Shown: positions 46,859 to 56,926, counted from the stretch's first letter. The stretch: 64,000 nt of DNA from Pseudovibrio ascidiaceicola (GCF_900114245.1 NZ_FOSK01000001.1:496001-560000); one strand, 5' to 3'. Notes: generated by a model from the letters alone, not told the origin. Program-made: numbers and translations.

Positions 46859-46947
46859 TCAGATCTCCATGGATAGCACCGTATAGAGTCCATATAGCAA
46901 GGACGCCACAAGGGCGCCCTGAAAAACTTTGCTTCACACCGACTTGC

Positions 46948-47553
46948 TCAGTGCCAGGGATGGCTCAGTCCGAGCTTGTCTTCGTAGCTGTCGATGTGGT
47001 CGGTTTTTTCAAAAGTCTGGCCAATGTCGTCAAGGCCGTTCAGCAGGCAATGCTTGCGGTGTGGGTCCAGATCAAACTTGATTGAGCCGCCATCCGGGCC
47101 GCGAACTTCCTGTTCTTCCAGATCAACTGTCAGAGTCGCATTCGCACCGCGGGATGCATCGTCCATAAGCTTGTCGAGATCTTCCTGACACACCACGATC
47201 GGCAGAATGCCGTTTTTAAAGCAGTTGTTGTAGAAGATGTCAGCAAAGCTGGTGGAGATCACACAACGAATGCCGTAATCCAGCAGAGCCCAAGGTGCGT
47301 GCTCACGGGAAGAGCCGCAGCCGAAGTTGTCGCCAGCAACAAGGATCTGAGCATTCTCGTAGCTTGGCTTGTTCAGCACAAACTCTTCGTTCTTGGAACC
47401 GTCGTCGTTGGTACGCATCTCATGGAAAAGTGCAGTTCCAAGGCCTGAACGCTTGATGGTTTTCAGAAACTGCTTCGGTATGATCATATCGGTGTCGATG
47501 TTGACCAGTGGCAGCGGCGCAGCAACGCCTGTCAGTGCTGTAAACTTTTCCAT
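46948..47553 (-). CDS. leuD: 3-isopropylmalate dehydratase small subunit
   Basis: The 201-residue protein begins [28 protein letters not shown] and has the swivel-domain motif [15 protein letters not shown]. It pairs with LeuC (not in the window) to isomerise 2- and 3-isopropylmalate in leucine synthesis. argC is upstream on the same strand 40 bases away, but they belong to different pathways. Confidence 0.95.
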   Translation of the reverse strand: MEKFTALTGVAAPLPLVNIDTDMIIPKQFLKTIKRSGLGTALFHEMRTNDDGSKNEEFVLNKPSYENAQILVAGDNFGCGSSREHAPWALLDYGIRCVISTSFADIFYNNCFKNGILPIVVCQEDLDKLMDDASRGANATLTVDLEEQEVRGPDGGSIKFDLDPHRKHCLLNGLDDIGQTFEKTDHIDSYEDKLGLSHPWH

Positions 47554-47593
47554 GGAATACTCTCCTCGGATCTCTGGAATTCTCTAATTTTTA

Positions 47594-48541
47594 TTAGGCT
47601 ACAGCGAGATCAATGCTCTCGTTCAGGCCCATCATAATATTCAGGTTTTGGACGGCAGCGCCGGAAGCGCCCTTGCCAAGGTTGTCATAGATTGCGACCA
47701 GCAGAGCTTGGTGTCGGTCATCATTGGCAAAAACGTGCAACTGCATTTTGTTGGTGCCGTTGAAGATTTCCGGGCTCAGGTCCTCAATTGCGTTGACGCT
47801 TTCAAATCCTGCGACCTCTACATCACCAGCAATGCTGGAGAAATGGTCATCAAGCACAGCATGCAGGTCTTTGCCCTTTGGTGCATTGCGAAGCTGACCC
47901 AACTGCAACGGCACAAATGTCATCATGCCCTGTGCGTAGTTGCCAACCGCAGGCTGGAACAAAGGCGCATGAGCAAGGTCAGCATATAGCTGCATTTCCG
48001 GTAGATGCTTGTGTCCAAACTGCAAACCATAAGGCCAGTAAGAAGATGGCTTGTCGCTGGCTTCATACTTTTCAATCATCTGACGGCCACCGCCAGTATA
48101 ACCGGAAACTGCGTTCACAGTGAGTGCGTGAGTGGACGGGATAAGCCCAGCTTCCAACAGCGGACGGACTGTCGCGATCACACCTTGCGGGTAACAACCC
48201 GGATTGGAAACAAAACGCGCGTTGGAAATGATCTCCGCCTGATCCTTCGTCATCTCAGGGAAGCCATAGGCCCAATCTGGATTAACGCGGTGCGCAGAAG
48301 ATGCATCAATCACGCGAGTGCTGTCGTTCTTGATGAGCGACACACTTTCCAGTGCAGCTGCATCTGGCAAACATAGGATCGCAACATCAGCTGAGTTCAA
48401 AAGCTCTGCACGAGCTGCCAGCTCCTTGCGGCGCTCCGGAGCGATGCTGAGGATCTCGATGTCACGGCGCCCGGCCAGACGCTCGCGGATCTGTAGACCC
48501 GTCGTTCCGGCTTCTCCATCAATGAACACGCGCACTGACAT
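47594..48541 (-). CDS. argC: N-acetyl-gamma-glutamyl-phosphate reductase, short type
   Basis: The 315-residue protein begins VRVFIDGEAGTTGLQIRERL and has SNPGCYPQGVI with the catalytic Cys. It is the shorter ArgC type (about 310 residues) found in alpha- and gammaproteobacteria, not the longer type. It reduces N-acetylglutamyl phosphate in arginine synthesis. ATG 48541 follows AAGGAG; the frame is open 20 codons upstream. Confidence 0.94.
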   Translation of the reverse strand: MSVRVFIDGEAGTTGLQIRERLAGRRDIEILSIAPERRKELAARAELLNSADVAILCLPDAAALESVSLIKNDSTRVIDASSAHRVNPDWAYGFPEMTKDQAEIISNARFVSNPGCYPQGVIATVRPLLEAGLIPSTHALTVNAVSGYTGGGRQMIEKYEASDKPSSYWPYGLQFGHKHLPEMQLYADLAHAPLFQPAVGNYAQGMMTFVPLQLGQLRNAPKGKDLHAVLDDHFSSIAGDVEVAGFESVNAIEDLSPEIFNGTNKMQLHVFANDDRHQALLVAIYDNLGKGASGAAVQNLNIMMGLNESIDLAVA

Positions 48542-48898
48542 TTTTGACTCCTTGGAGCTTGTAGTTGGAATTAGGTTCATGGGTTGTACAACGTCCATCA
48601 CCCATTGTCACAGAATAGGGCGCGTTTTTTTAGGCCTCTGTCCTCAATTGGCAGTTGAGGGGGGCTCAAGCAACTTCAGGTTCACAGGAAGGGCTTTTCG
48701 AATATTACCAGAATTCCCGTATGTCGCTCACATCCGAACACATTCTGCTGAAAACGATGTTTTTGCGGGATTCTTGTCGCGTTTCGCATTGAAATATTGA
48801 GTAAATGCACCTTAATAGGTTTCAAAGGCATAGGCCGCGTCCATGTGGCATGTTCGCGCAGCCTGTGCCGACTATAATGTTGGATGAGGAACGCCTGA
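48542..48898. other. 357-base gap between argC and glutamate dehydrogenase
   Basis: The two flanking genes diverge here, so both promoters must lie in it. I see no repeat copy, tRNA or strong hairpin. The GAGGAACG just before 48899 serves as the dehydrogenase ribosome-binding site. Confidence 0.5.
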
Positions 48899-51800
48899 AT
48901 GTCTGTAACGACAGCCGAGGCTAAAGCTGGGCTTATTGCCGATACCTGTGCACTGCTAATTGACGATAACGAAGACGAAGCAAGGTTTGCCGAAGACCTC
49001 TTCTCTCACGCCGATGCAGAAGATCTCCTGAACTATACCCCATCGGAGCTTGCGGTCGTATCGCAGGAAGCCTGGGCTGATTTCGCAAATCACCCGCTGG
49101 GGACCCATCGTATTCGTGTTTTCAACCCGCAGCCAAACGCTGACGGCAAGCAGCTCGAAGACATTACCATCGTTGAAATCGTCAACGATAACATGGCTTT
49201 CCTCGTTTCCTCCGCGATGGGGGCAATCCAGACAGCAGGCTACGAAGTACGCCTCGTGCTGCACCCACTCTTCATCGTAGAGCGTGATGATGATGGCGGC
49301 CTGCAAAAATTCCACGGCACTGTTGGTCTGGGAGGACCATCCGTTCGCCGCGAAAGTCTCATCCATATCCACCTTACACGCTTGAATTCTGATGAGGACA
49401 TCAAGAAACTCGAAGAGACTCTTGATCTTGTTCTCAACGATGTCCGTCAGGCCGTGCAGGACTGGCGCCCAATGCGCGACAGAATCCAGCTGGCGGTTGA
49501 AGAATACCAGCAGGTCCGCGCAAAAGCAGACAACAAGCAGTTTGACGAAGCAATCGCCTTCCTTGAGTGGATGGCGGCTGATAACTTCACCCTTCTGGGT
49601 ATTCGCGAGTTCATTTTCGATGACACCAGCGAAAACAGCGAACTCTCTCTGATCGAAGGCTCTGGCCTTGGCATTCTGACCGATCCGAAGGTTCGTGTGC
49701 TCCGCAAGGGCTCTGAATTCGTTGTTATGACACCGGAAATCAGAGAGTTCCTGCTGAAGCCGGAACCATTGATCATCGGTAAAGCCAACATCCGCAGCCG
49801 CGTTCATCGTCATGTGCACATGGACTATGTTGGGGTGAAGCTGTTTGATGATGAAGGCAAGCTTCGCGGTGAACTGCGCGTTGTCGGCCTCTTCACCGCA
49901 ACAGCGTACACCCGCTCAACCAGCTCCATTCCATACATTCGCCACAAGACTGCGAAGGTAATGAAAAAGCACGGCTTTGATCCGGAAAGCCACAGCGGTC
50001 GTGCACTTCGCAATATCTTGGAAGGTTATCCGCGTGATGACCTGTTCCAGATCGACGTTGAAACGCTATCCAACTTTGCAGATGCGATTCTTCAGCTTAA
50101 CGAGCGTCCGCGCGTCCGTGTTCTGTCCAGAACCGATAAGTTCGACCGTTTCGTATCGATCATCACCTACATCCCGCGTGATCATTTCACCACGAGCATT
50201 CGTGAGCGAGTTGGTAAGTATCTGGCAAACGTTTACGAAGGACGTCTGTCTGCCTGGTACGCAACCTTCCCTGAAGGCCCTCTCGTCCGCGTTCACTACA
50301 TCGTTGGTCGTTATCTCGGTGACACGCCTCAGCCGTCTCAGGCCGAGCTGGAAGCCTCTATTCAGGTCATCGTCCGCACCTGGACAGACAGCCTGCGGGA
50401 AGCGCTCCGCTCAGTCTATGGCAACGCCATCTCTGGTGCACTGCTGAAGCGGTATGGCTCTGCGTTTGATGGTGAATACACCTCCGCGACACCAGCAGTG
50501 ACCGCGACCAAGGATATTCGCCGCGTTGAACAGCTGGGCGAGAAGCGTCCGCTTGTCATCAGCTTCTATAAGCGCGAGCGTGAGGGTAAGGGCCAGATTT
50601 CTCTGCGCGCCTACCACCTCAACAAACCGATTCCGCTGTCTGCTCGTGTGCCGATGCTCGAAAATCTCGGGTTCCGCGTCATCAATGAGAGAACCTACCG
50701 GATTACTCCGTCAGATCGCGAACTCAGCTACCTGCACGACACCACGCTGCATCTGGATGAAAACCGCTTCCGCAACTTCACAGAAGCAGACATCGAGCGC
50801 CTCGGTGCATTGTTCCTCGCAGTCTGGAACAAACAGGCTGAAAACGATGGTTATAACGCCCTTGCACTGACAGCAGGATTGGCATGGCGTGACATTGCCA
50901 TGATCCGGGCGCTCTCCCGCTACTTGCGTCAGGCTGGAATCCTCTATTCTGAAGATTATATGTGGGGAACTCTTAACCGCTATCCACAGATCGCTCAGCA
51001 GCTGGTGCACCTGTTCCATACACGCTTCGATCCTACACTCGGAACGTTTGAACGTTCGGGTAAGGAGGGGCGTCTGATTGATGAGATTTCCGCAAGCCTT
51101 GATGAAGTAACGAGCTTGGATGACGACCGTATTCTCCGTCGTTTCCAGAATTTGATCCTGGCGACACTGCGCACCAACTTCTTCCAGTTGGATGACGCTG
51201 GTCAGCCAAAACCGACCTTCGCGTTCAAGCTTGACCCGCATAAAGTGGAAGGCCTGCCAAAGCCGCTGCCATATCGCGAAATCTTCGTGTACAGCCCGCG
51301 CGTTGAAGGCGTGCACATGCGCTTTGGTCCAGCTGCTCGTGGTGGCCTGCGTTGGTCCGACCGCGCTCAGGATTACCGCACAGAAGTGCTTGGCCTTGTA
51401 AAGGCGCAGCAGGTCAAAAACGCTGTGATCGTTCCTGTGGGGTCTAAAGGTGGCTTCCTGCCGAAACAGCTTCCAAAAACTGGCAGCCGTGATGAGTGGA
51501 TCGCAGAGGGAACAGAAGCCTACAAGATCTTCATCTCCTCCCTGCTGGATCTGACAGATAATCTGGACGCTGATCTCATCCTGCCTCCAGAGCTGGTTGT
51601 TCGTCATGATCAGGACGATCCATACCTCGTTGTGGCAGCTGATAAAGGCACCGCGACCTTCTCAGACACCGCCAACGCAATCTCAGAAAGCAAAGGCTTC
51701 TGGCTGGGCGATGCATTCGCTTCCGGTGGTTCTGCTGGATATGACCATAAGAAGATGGGCATTACCGCACGCGGCGGTTGGGAAGCTGTGAAACGTCATT

Positions 51801-53707
51801 TCCGTGAAATGGATCGTGACATCCAGAAAGAGCCATTCACCGCATGTGGTGTTGGTGACATGTCTGGAGACGTGTTCGGCAACGGTATGCTGCTTTCAAA
51901 GGCAACCAAACTGGTTGCTGCTTTCGATCACCGCGATATCTTCCTTGATCCGAACCCGGATCCTGCTGTGACCTGGGATGAACGCAAGCGCATGTTCGAT
52001 CTGGGACGCTCGTCCTGGCAGGATTACAACAAGGAACTACTCTCAGAAGGCGGCGGTATCTACCCACGTTCTTCCAAGTCTATTCCTTTGACCATTCAGG
52101 TTCAGAAGATGCTCGGCCTCAACAAGTCGAAAGCATCTCCTCAGGAGGTCATGACCGCTATCCTGAAGATGCAGGCAGACCTGCTGTGGTTCGGTGGTAT
52201 CGGTACATACATCCGCGCTTCTGACGAAAACAACAGCGACGTAGGTGACCGTGGCAACGACGCAATCCGCATCACAGCGGCTGAAGTCGGTTCGAAAGTC
52301 ATCGGCGAAGGTGCAAACCTCGGCATCACACAGAAAGCTCGTATTGAGTTCTCTCGTGCCGGTGGCCGCTGTAACTCTGATGCGATCGACAACTCCGCTG
52401 GTGTGAACTCTTCCGATATGGAAGTGAACATCAAGATCGCGCTGGGCGCAGCAGTGAAGAAGGGTACCCTGACCACTCCGGACCGCAACGTTCTCCTTGC
52501 AGATATGACAGATGAAGTTGCTCAGCTGGTGCTGCGTAACAACTACCTGCAAACTCTGGCAATCTCGCTCTGTGATCGTCGTGGTCTTGAAGATCTGGGC
52601 TATCAGGTCCGCATGATGCGTCAGCTTGAATCTCAGGATCTGCTGGATCGTGTTGTTGAAGATCTGCCGGATGATGTGACTATTGAGGAACGTGAAAAAG
52701 CAGGCCAGCACCTGTCTCGTCCAGAACTGGGCGTGCTGCTGGCATACGCAAAACTCACGCTTCATGATGAGCTGCTGAACAGCTCCGTTCCTGATGATGC
52801 CTACCTCGCGAAGGAGCTTTACCGCTACTTCCCGAAACAAATGGCAGAAACCTATACTCAGGAAATCGAAGGACACCGTCTGCGTCGCGAAATCATCGCA
52901 ACCATGCTGGCGAACTCCATCATCAACCGGGGTGGCCCTGCATTCCTGACCCGCATCATCGATCAGACCGGTGCGTCTGTTGCTGATGTAGCACGTGCCT
53001 TCGCCGTAGTGCGCGATGCGTTTGGATTGACCCAGCTGAACGAAGAGATTGATCGTCTTGACAACACCATCTCCGGTGATCTGCAGCTAGAGCTTTATAC
53101 TCTGGTTCAGGATCTGGTGCTGGGTATGGTAATCTGGTTCCTGCGCAACGTCTCCTTCGAAGATGGCCTGGAAGCAGCGATCAACCGCTTCCGCGATACC
53201 GTCAAGCGTCTGTCTCCACGTTTGGAAACGTTCCTTTCCGAAGAACGGGCAGCAACGCTCAAAGCGGAAACAGATCGTCTGGTAGAAGCTGGCGTTCCAA
53301 TCATGATCGCGGCTCGCATTGCCCGTCTCATTGGCGAAATGGTGATCCCGGATATCGTTTTGGTCTCCGAAAAAGCCAACCGTGATGTGGACGAAGTTGC
53401 AGCCTCCTACTTCCGCGTAGCCGAGCACTTCAAGTTCGGTGCGATTGAAGAGTTGGCTCGTGAGTTTGTCATTCGTGATTACTACGACGGGCTGGCGCTC
53501 GACCGTTCCCGCTCCATTCTGGCCAATGCTCTGCGTGATCTGGCTGCTCAAGCCCTGGCAGATGCAAACGGCTTTGACGGCTGGCTGGAACGCAATGGCG
53601 GTAAAGCTGAAAGAACGCAGCAGGCAACCAACGAGATTTTGGAGAAGAACCTGTCGGTTTCCAAGTTCTCTGTGGCAGCTGGAATGCTGGCAGAGCTTGC
53701 AAACTAA
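48899..53707 (+). CDS. NAD-specific glutamate dehydrogenase, large (180 kDa) type
   Basis: The 1602-residue protein is of the giant GDH class (about 1600 residues) with a long N-terminal regulatory part, the catalytic core (RGGLRWSDRAQDYRTEVLGLVKAQQVKNAVIVPVGSKGGF in pieces, and the DLTDNL, TFSDTAN and GDMSGDVFGNGML blocks) and a C-terminal region. It oxidatively deaminates glutamate to 2-oxoglutarate and ammonia and in several bacteria is a regulator of nitrogen catabolism. The repeat element and a terminator follow the stop. Symbol left empty because several names are in use (gdhB, gdh2). Confidence 0.95.
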   Translation: MSVTTAEAKAGLIADTCALLIDDNEDEARFAEDLFSHADAEDLLNYTPSELAVVSQEAWADFANHPLGTHRIRVFNPQPNADGKQLEDITIVEIVNDNMAFLVSSAMGAIQTAGYEVRLVLHPLFIVERDDDGGLQKFHGTVGLGGPSVRRESLIHIHLTRLNSDEDIKKLEETLDLVLNDVRQAVQDWRPMRDRIQLAVEEYQQVRAKADNKQFDEAIAFLEWMAADNFTLLGIREFIFDDTSENSELSLIEGSGLGILTDPKVRVLRKGSEFVVMTPEIREFLLKPEPLIIGKANIRSRVHRHVHMDYVGVKLFDDEGKLRGELRVVGLFTATAYTRSTSSIPYIRHKTAKVMKKHGFDPESHSGRALRNILEGYPRDDLFQIDVETLSNFADAILQLNERPRVRVLSRTDKFDRFVSIITYIPRDHFTTSIRERVGKYLANVYEGRLSAWYATFPEGPLVRVHYIVGRYLGDTPQPSQAELEASIQVIVRTWTDSLREALRSVYGNAISGALLKRYGSAFDGEYTSATPAVTATKDIRRVEQLGEKRPLVISFYKREREGKGQISLRAYHLNKPIPLSARVPMLENLGFRVINERTYRITPSDRELSYLHDTTLHLDENRFRNFTEADIERLGALFLAVWNKQAENDGYNALALTAGLAWRDIAMIRALSRYLRQAGILYSEDYMWGTLNRYPQIAQQLVHLFHTRFDPTLGTFERSGKEGRLIDEISASLDEVTSLDDDRILRRFQNLILATLRTNFFQLDDAGQPKPTFAFKLDPHKVEGLPKPLPYREIFVYSPRVEGVHMRFGPAARGGLRWSDRAQDYRTEVLGLVKAQQVKNAVIVPVGSKGGFLPKQLPKTGSRDEWIAEGTEAYKIFISSLLDLTDNLDADLILPPELVVRHDQDDPYLVVAADKGTATFSDTANAISESKGFWLGDAFASGGSAGYDHKKMGITARGGWEAVKRHFREMDRDIQKEPFTACGVGDMSGDVFGNGMLLSKATKLVAAFDHRDIFLDPNPDPAVTWDERKRMFDLGRSSWQDYNKELLSEGGGIYPRSSKSIPLTIQVQKMLGLNKSKASPQEVMTAILKMQADLLWFGGIGTYIRASDENNSDVGDRGNDAIRITAAEVGSKVIGEGANLGITQKARIEFSRAGGRCNSDAIDNSAGVNSSDMEVNIKIALGAAVKKGTLTTPDRNVLLADMTDEVAQLVLRNNYLQTLAISLCDRRGLEDLGYQVRMMRQLESQDLLDRVVEDLPDDVTIEEREKAGQHLSRPELGVLLAYAKLTLHDELLNSSVPDDAYLAKELYRYFPKQMAETYTQEIEGHRLRREIIATMLANSIINRGGPAFLTRIIDQTGASVADVARAFAVVRDAFGLTQLNEEIDRLDNTISGDLQLELYTLVQDLVLGMVIWFLRNVSFEDGLEAAINRFRDTVKRLSPRLETFLSEERAATLKAETDRLVEAGVPIMIAARIARLIGEMVIPDIVLVSEKANRDVDEVAASYFRVAEHFKFGAIEELAREFVIRDYYDGLALDRSRSILANALRDLAAQALADANGFDGWLERNGGKAERTQQATNEILEKNLSVSKFSVAAGMLAELAN

Positions 53708-53810
53708 AGCGTATTCCCGAAACGTGGTTCCGGTTTTCCTATGAGAATACGCGCAAAAATAAAGAGTTAGAGCTTGGTGCGTGAATGTATTTGAACGCAA
53801 CATGCTCTAA
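53708..53810. repeat. Two-hairpin dispersed repeat, copy B
   Basis: Hairpin 1: GCGTATTC (53709-53716) pairs with GAATACGC (53745-53752) around a different inner sequence than copy A. Hairpin 2: 44-base core TTAGAGC (53767) to GCTCTAA (53810), 44 bases as in copy A. The repeat starts one base after the glutamate dehydrogenase stop, so it lies in its 3' untranslated region. Confidence 0.8.
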
Positions 53811-53831
53811 GCGATTTGAATAAGACAAAAC

Positions 53832-53866
53832 AAAACCCCGGTGCAGCACCCTGCATCGGGGTTTTT
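53832..53866. terminator. Intrinsic terminator, usable on both strands
   Basis: AAAACCCCGGTGCAG pairs with CTGCATCGGGGTTTT around CACC, with T-run on + and A-run before. It ends the glutamate dehydrogenase message and probably the converging small gene at 53885. Confidence 0.85.
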
Positions 53867-53884
53867 CGTTGCCTGAGACCACAT

Positions 53885-54190
53885 TTATCTGTTCTTGGCG
53901 TTCTTCTCTTTTTCCATCGCCAGCCGCATCTCAAGGTCGGAGATATGCTTCATCGCGGCCTTCTTGTCCTCATCACTGGAGGCGGCGCGATACTTCTCAC
54001 GCGCGGCCGCAATGTCGTGGGTTAGCTGCACTTCGCGTGGGGCAGCTGCACGATCAAGCACACTCTTGTCTACACCTTCGACGCGCTCTTCTTCGACCTT
54101 GGTTCCTGACTTTGAACGGAGCGCTTCCAACTGCGCTTTGAGTTCCTGTTGGGCGGCGGCGTTCTTGTTGTTCTTATTGAGGTCGAACAT
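53885..54190 (-). CDS. Uncharacterised small charged coiled-coil-like protein
   Basis: The 101-residue protein starts MFDLNKNNKNAAAQQELKAQ, is rich in Glu/Lys/Ala with a predicted long helix (LEMRLAMEKEKN), and has no hydrophobic segment. I recognise no domain. It is probably cytoplasmic. Confidence 0.65.
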   Translation of the reverse strand: MFDLNKNNKNAAAQQELKAQLEALRSKSGTKVEEERVEGVDKSVLDRAAAPREVQLTHDIAAAREKYRAASSDEDKKAAMKHISDLEMRLAMEKEKNAKNR

Positions 54191-54342
54191 GCTGGTTCCT
54201 TCTCACGTGTCAAAACATATCCTCCCCATAGATATGAATTTAAACCAGCGTCTCTGTCTATTACGTCCCGAAAGGTGTGCTGAACCTGAGCTTAATGCTG
54301 TGGGCCTCTATCTATTCAAATCCGACCATTCTGTGCGCGATC

Positions 54343-54600
54343 TTATTTATAGATCAGCTTGGCGGTCACAATCGCACCAACCGCGATAATGGAGATGATA
54401 TTGCCAACAACAAGCGGCCATGCCTCCATCATGATGCCATAGACAAACCAGAGCACTACAGTGCTCAGCACAAGAAGGTTTGCAGCAAGGGAGAGGTCTT
54501 TTGTCTCGCGAGACCGCCACGTTTTCACGGTCTGCGGAAGCCAGCACAAGGTGCCAATAATGGCAGCGAGATAGCCGATGTAATCTGCATAAACGAGCAT
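54343..54600 (-). CDS. SemiSWEET-type sugar transporter (PQ-loop)
   Basis: The 85-residue protein has three hydrophobic segments and the PQ motif in LCWLPQTVKTWRSRETKDLS, with the second half VLWFVYGIMMEAWPLVVGNII. Length and pattern match bacterial SemiSWEETs, which dimerise to carry sugars. ATG 54600 was chosen because the open frame upstream is a poor, Cys-rich extension with no start signal. Confidence 0.85.
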   Translation of the reverse strand: MLVYADYIGYLAAIIGTLCWLPQTVKTWRSRETKDLSLAANLLVLSTVVLWFVYGIMMEAWPLVVGNIISIIAVGAIVTAKLIYK

Positions 54601-54710
54601 AGTGATAATCGCATTTGTAATGTGAGATAAGAAAAGCTTGGGTAGGTGAAAACAGAGTAGCACAACATGAAATCTAGCGTAATAGGTGCATGTGCGGCAG
54701 GTCTTCGCAC

Positions 54711-54737
54711 AAAAAAAGCCTCGGCGCACCGAGGCTT
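54711..54737 (-). terminator. Intrinsic terminator after the GNAT gene
   Basis: AAGCCTCGG-cgca-CCGAGGCTT, with the T-run on the minus strand. Confidence 0.8.
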
Positions 54738-54765
54738 CATCATCATTAGGTCGGCTAAGAGGTCG

Positions 54766-55545
54766 TTAAAAGACTCGGACCTCTTCTCGCGCAACCAGTT
54801 CGGACAGCGTTTTGATGCGCGCGCCGTTTTCCTTGAAGTTCGCAGGCGAAAGCCACTTCTCAAAGGAAGCACGCAAAACGGGCCATTCGCTGTCAAGCAC
54901 CGAGAACCAGGCCGTATCCAGGTTCTTGCCTTTGACAACGGATGCCTGACGCAATGTTCCCTCGTAGCTGAAGCCTAGGCGCACAGCTGCTTTACGAGAC
55001 ACTTTGTTCAAGGCATTACACCGCCACTCATAACGACGGTAGCCCCATTTATCGAACACCCGCTGCATCATCAGGAACATCGCTTCCGTGCCACCGCACT
55101 TGCGTTGTAGCAGGGGGGAGAAGTGGATGTGCCCAACTTCAATGCTGCCAGTTTCAGGCACAATGTTCATGTAACTTGCAACACCAAGAGCTTTCCCGCC
55201 TTCTTGTTCAATGATAGCAAATGAAAACGGGTCGTTCCCGGCAGCCAACTCCTTGATGTATTGCTCAAAGCTTTCAAAGTCTGGAAAGGGGCCTTCATCC
55301 AGATAAGTCCAGTTACGGCCTTCAGCATCGACGCTGAACGCCTCATACAGGTCTTCCGCATGCTTTTCAGGATCCAATCGCTCCAGTCTGCAAAAGTGAC
55401 CGACCATCGTCTCGTCTGTCGGCAGCTGAGCTGGAGCCCAATCCAACATATCTTCGCCCACGACCTGCCCCAGTTCGTTCTGGTTCTGAGAGGGATCCTT
55501 TTCGGATTTCTCTGCGGATTTCAGTGCAGCTAGATATGCAAGCAT
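54766..55545 (-). CDS. GNAT-family N-acetyltransferase
   Basis: The 259-residue protein has an N-terminal extension, then a GNAT fold of the RimJ/RimL-like type (ALGVASYMNIVPETGSIEVGHIHFSPLLQRKCGGTEAM in pieces, and RYEWRCNALNKVSRKAAVRLGFSYEGTLRQ in pieces), where the acetyl-CoA loop is the QRKCGGT stretch. It acetylates an amino group on an unknown small molecule or protein. It stands alone between two minus-strand terminators. Confidence 0.88.
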   Translation of the reverse strand: MLAYLAALKSAEKSEKDPSQNQNELGQVVGEDMLDWAPAQLPTDETMVGHFCRLERLDPEKHAEDLYEAFSVDAEGRNWTYLDEGPFPDFESFEQYIKELAAGNDPFSFAIIEQEGGKALGVASYMNIVPETGSIEVGHIHFSPLLQRKCGGTEAMFLMMQRVFDKWGYRRYEWRCNALNKVSRKAAVRLGFSYEGTLRQASVVKGKNLDTAWFSVLDSEWPVLRASFEKWLSPANFKENGARIKTLSELVAREEVRVF

Positions 55546-55598
55546 TTTAGGCCTCCTCGGAATGTCCCGATCTGGAAAGTTTAAAGCACCAAAATGAC

Positions 55599-55624
55599 AA
55601 AACCCCGACCTCTCAGTCAGGGTA
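55599..55624 (-). terminator. Intrinsic terminator for the exported CHAP-like gene
   Basis: Read on the minus strand, CCCTGAC pairs with GTCGGGG and is followed by TTTTG. Confidence 0.65.
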
Positions 55625-55637
55625 TCATCAACAGATG

Positions 55638-56600
55638 TTAAAGGCGTTCGGAAGGATCGTTCTTTCTTACAAGAGCAGCACTTCCGCGTTCATCGTCGTC
55701 TTTGTCTTTCCTCGAAGACGTAAACGCCCAAAAACTCCGTTTGATGTCGCCTTTGGCAAAGCAGTCGTAAAAGTCACGCCGTCCATACATGGAATTCTTG
55801 CTACAGCCATAGCCGTACCAGTAGCAGGTATCGCTTTTCTTCACCTCGATATGGCCATGACGATTGCGTTTGTCACGGTTATAAACGCAGATCGAGCCAT
55901 CCGGCGCACGGTCAGGACTGCTTACGCGCAGGCGTTTAAAGCCATATTTTGGGAGAGCTTTGATTGCCATGTAAGCCGAGCCACCCGGAATATAGGTGTC
56001 TACCAGACCTTCAGAGATCAGATGTTTTTTCACATAGCGATAGCAGTATGTCATGCCGCGACGGCGGCGTGTTGAGCGAGCACCGCCAGAGCGTGCTGCC
56101 AATACTGCTCCTGCATAGCCGACATAGCTATCTTCTTCGCTACCGGCGATCTTGTCTGCTTCCTCACGGCTGAGTTTGGCAACCTCAGTCAGCGTGTAGG
56201 TCGAAAAATCTGCTTTAGAAACGTAAATGTCAGAGGTGACGCTGCCCTCTTCGTCCGGCTGGTCAACACCCAGACGAACTAGTTCGCCTTTGGTTGGGTC
56301 TATCGCCCAGTCCAGAACGCTCAGCTGTGCACCAACAGGTAGAATTTGTTGAAGAGAGGAGCCTGCCTTACCGTCTTCAGCTGTCGCCCAGCCCTTAGCA
56401 AGAATTGGCTTGGCAACATTATAGTTGCCGGAAGTGGTCATCTTGTTTTGCGGAAGAGTATCTTTGCCGGAAAGCAGAGAAACTGGCTCCTCTGGTGAAG
56501 AAAGGTCACCAAAAGAAGCGTTTGGCCCTGCAGCAACTGCTGTAGTGAGAACCAGAAAACTAAACCCTGCATACGCGGATACTTTTGCAAGCTGTAGCAT
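55638..56600 (-). CDS. Exported protein with papain/CHAP-like C-terminal domain
   Basis: The 320-residue protein has a signal peptide (residues 1-24, AVAA-GPNA), an SH3-like or linker middle (AKGWATAEDGKAGSSLQQILPVGAQL in pieces), and a C-terminal domain with a candidate nucleophile Cys in MTYCYRYVKKHLIS and a candidate His in RHGHIEVK, a CHAP/NlpC-like layout (with SPDRAPDGSICVYN between them). If active it would be a periplasmic peptidoglycan or peptide hydrolase; that is inference. ATG 56600 follows GGAGGAATT; the longer frame to 56720 lacks such a signal. Confidence 0.75.
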   Translation of the reverse strand: MLQLAKVSAYAGFSFLVLTTAVAAGPNASFGDLSSPEEPVSLLSGKDTLPQNKMTTSGNYNVAKPILAKGWATAEDGKAGSSLQQILPVGAQLSVLDWAIDPTKGELVRLGVDQPDEEGSVTSDIYVSKADFSTYTLTEVAKLSREEADKIAGSEEDSYVGYAGAVLAARSGGARSTRRRRGMTYCYRYVKKHLISEGLVDTYIPGGSAYMAIKALPKYGFKRLRVSSPDRAPDGSICVYNRDKRNRHGHIEVKKSDTCYWYGYGCSKNSMYGRRDFYDCFAKGDIKRSFWAFTSSRKDKDDDERGSAALVRKNDPSERL

Positions 56601-56926
56601 AATTCCTCCGAAAGCCCTTTTTAGGCACAGCAGCACCGGTTCCCGCGCGCGTTGCATCGCGAGATTGCTAGAACTTGGCAATAAAAAACGGTCGAGGCGC
56701 TCACACGCTTCGTGGTTCATGCCAGTCTAATGATGGTGCGCAGCTGTCGTTTTACTGACGCAAGCTCCTGCTCGGGGGCATTTTGCACGCCGGCAGGCAA
56801 AACTTTCCAGCAAGCCTTCCAGAGAAAGCCTGCGGGCACTCAGTGCTCAAACACATGCAATACAGGCTGGCGCCTGCCTCTCGGTGCCAGTCTGTTAGTC
56901 AGCAATGTAAGAGCGCATTTGCTCGT
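56601..56926. other. 326-base gap between the CHAP-like gene and coaA
   Basis: It holds the CHAP-like gene promoter by inference and a 12-pair hairpin (56863-56874 with 56883-56894) that has two G-U pairs on the plus strand and two A-C mismatches on the minus strand, with no T-run. No credible gene was seen. Confidence 0.5.
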
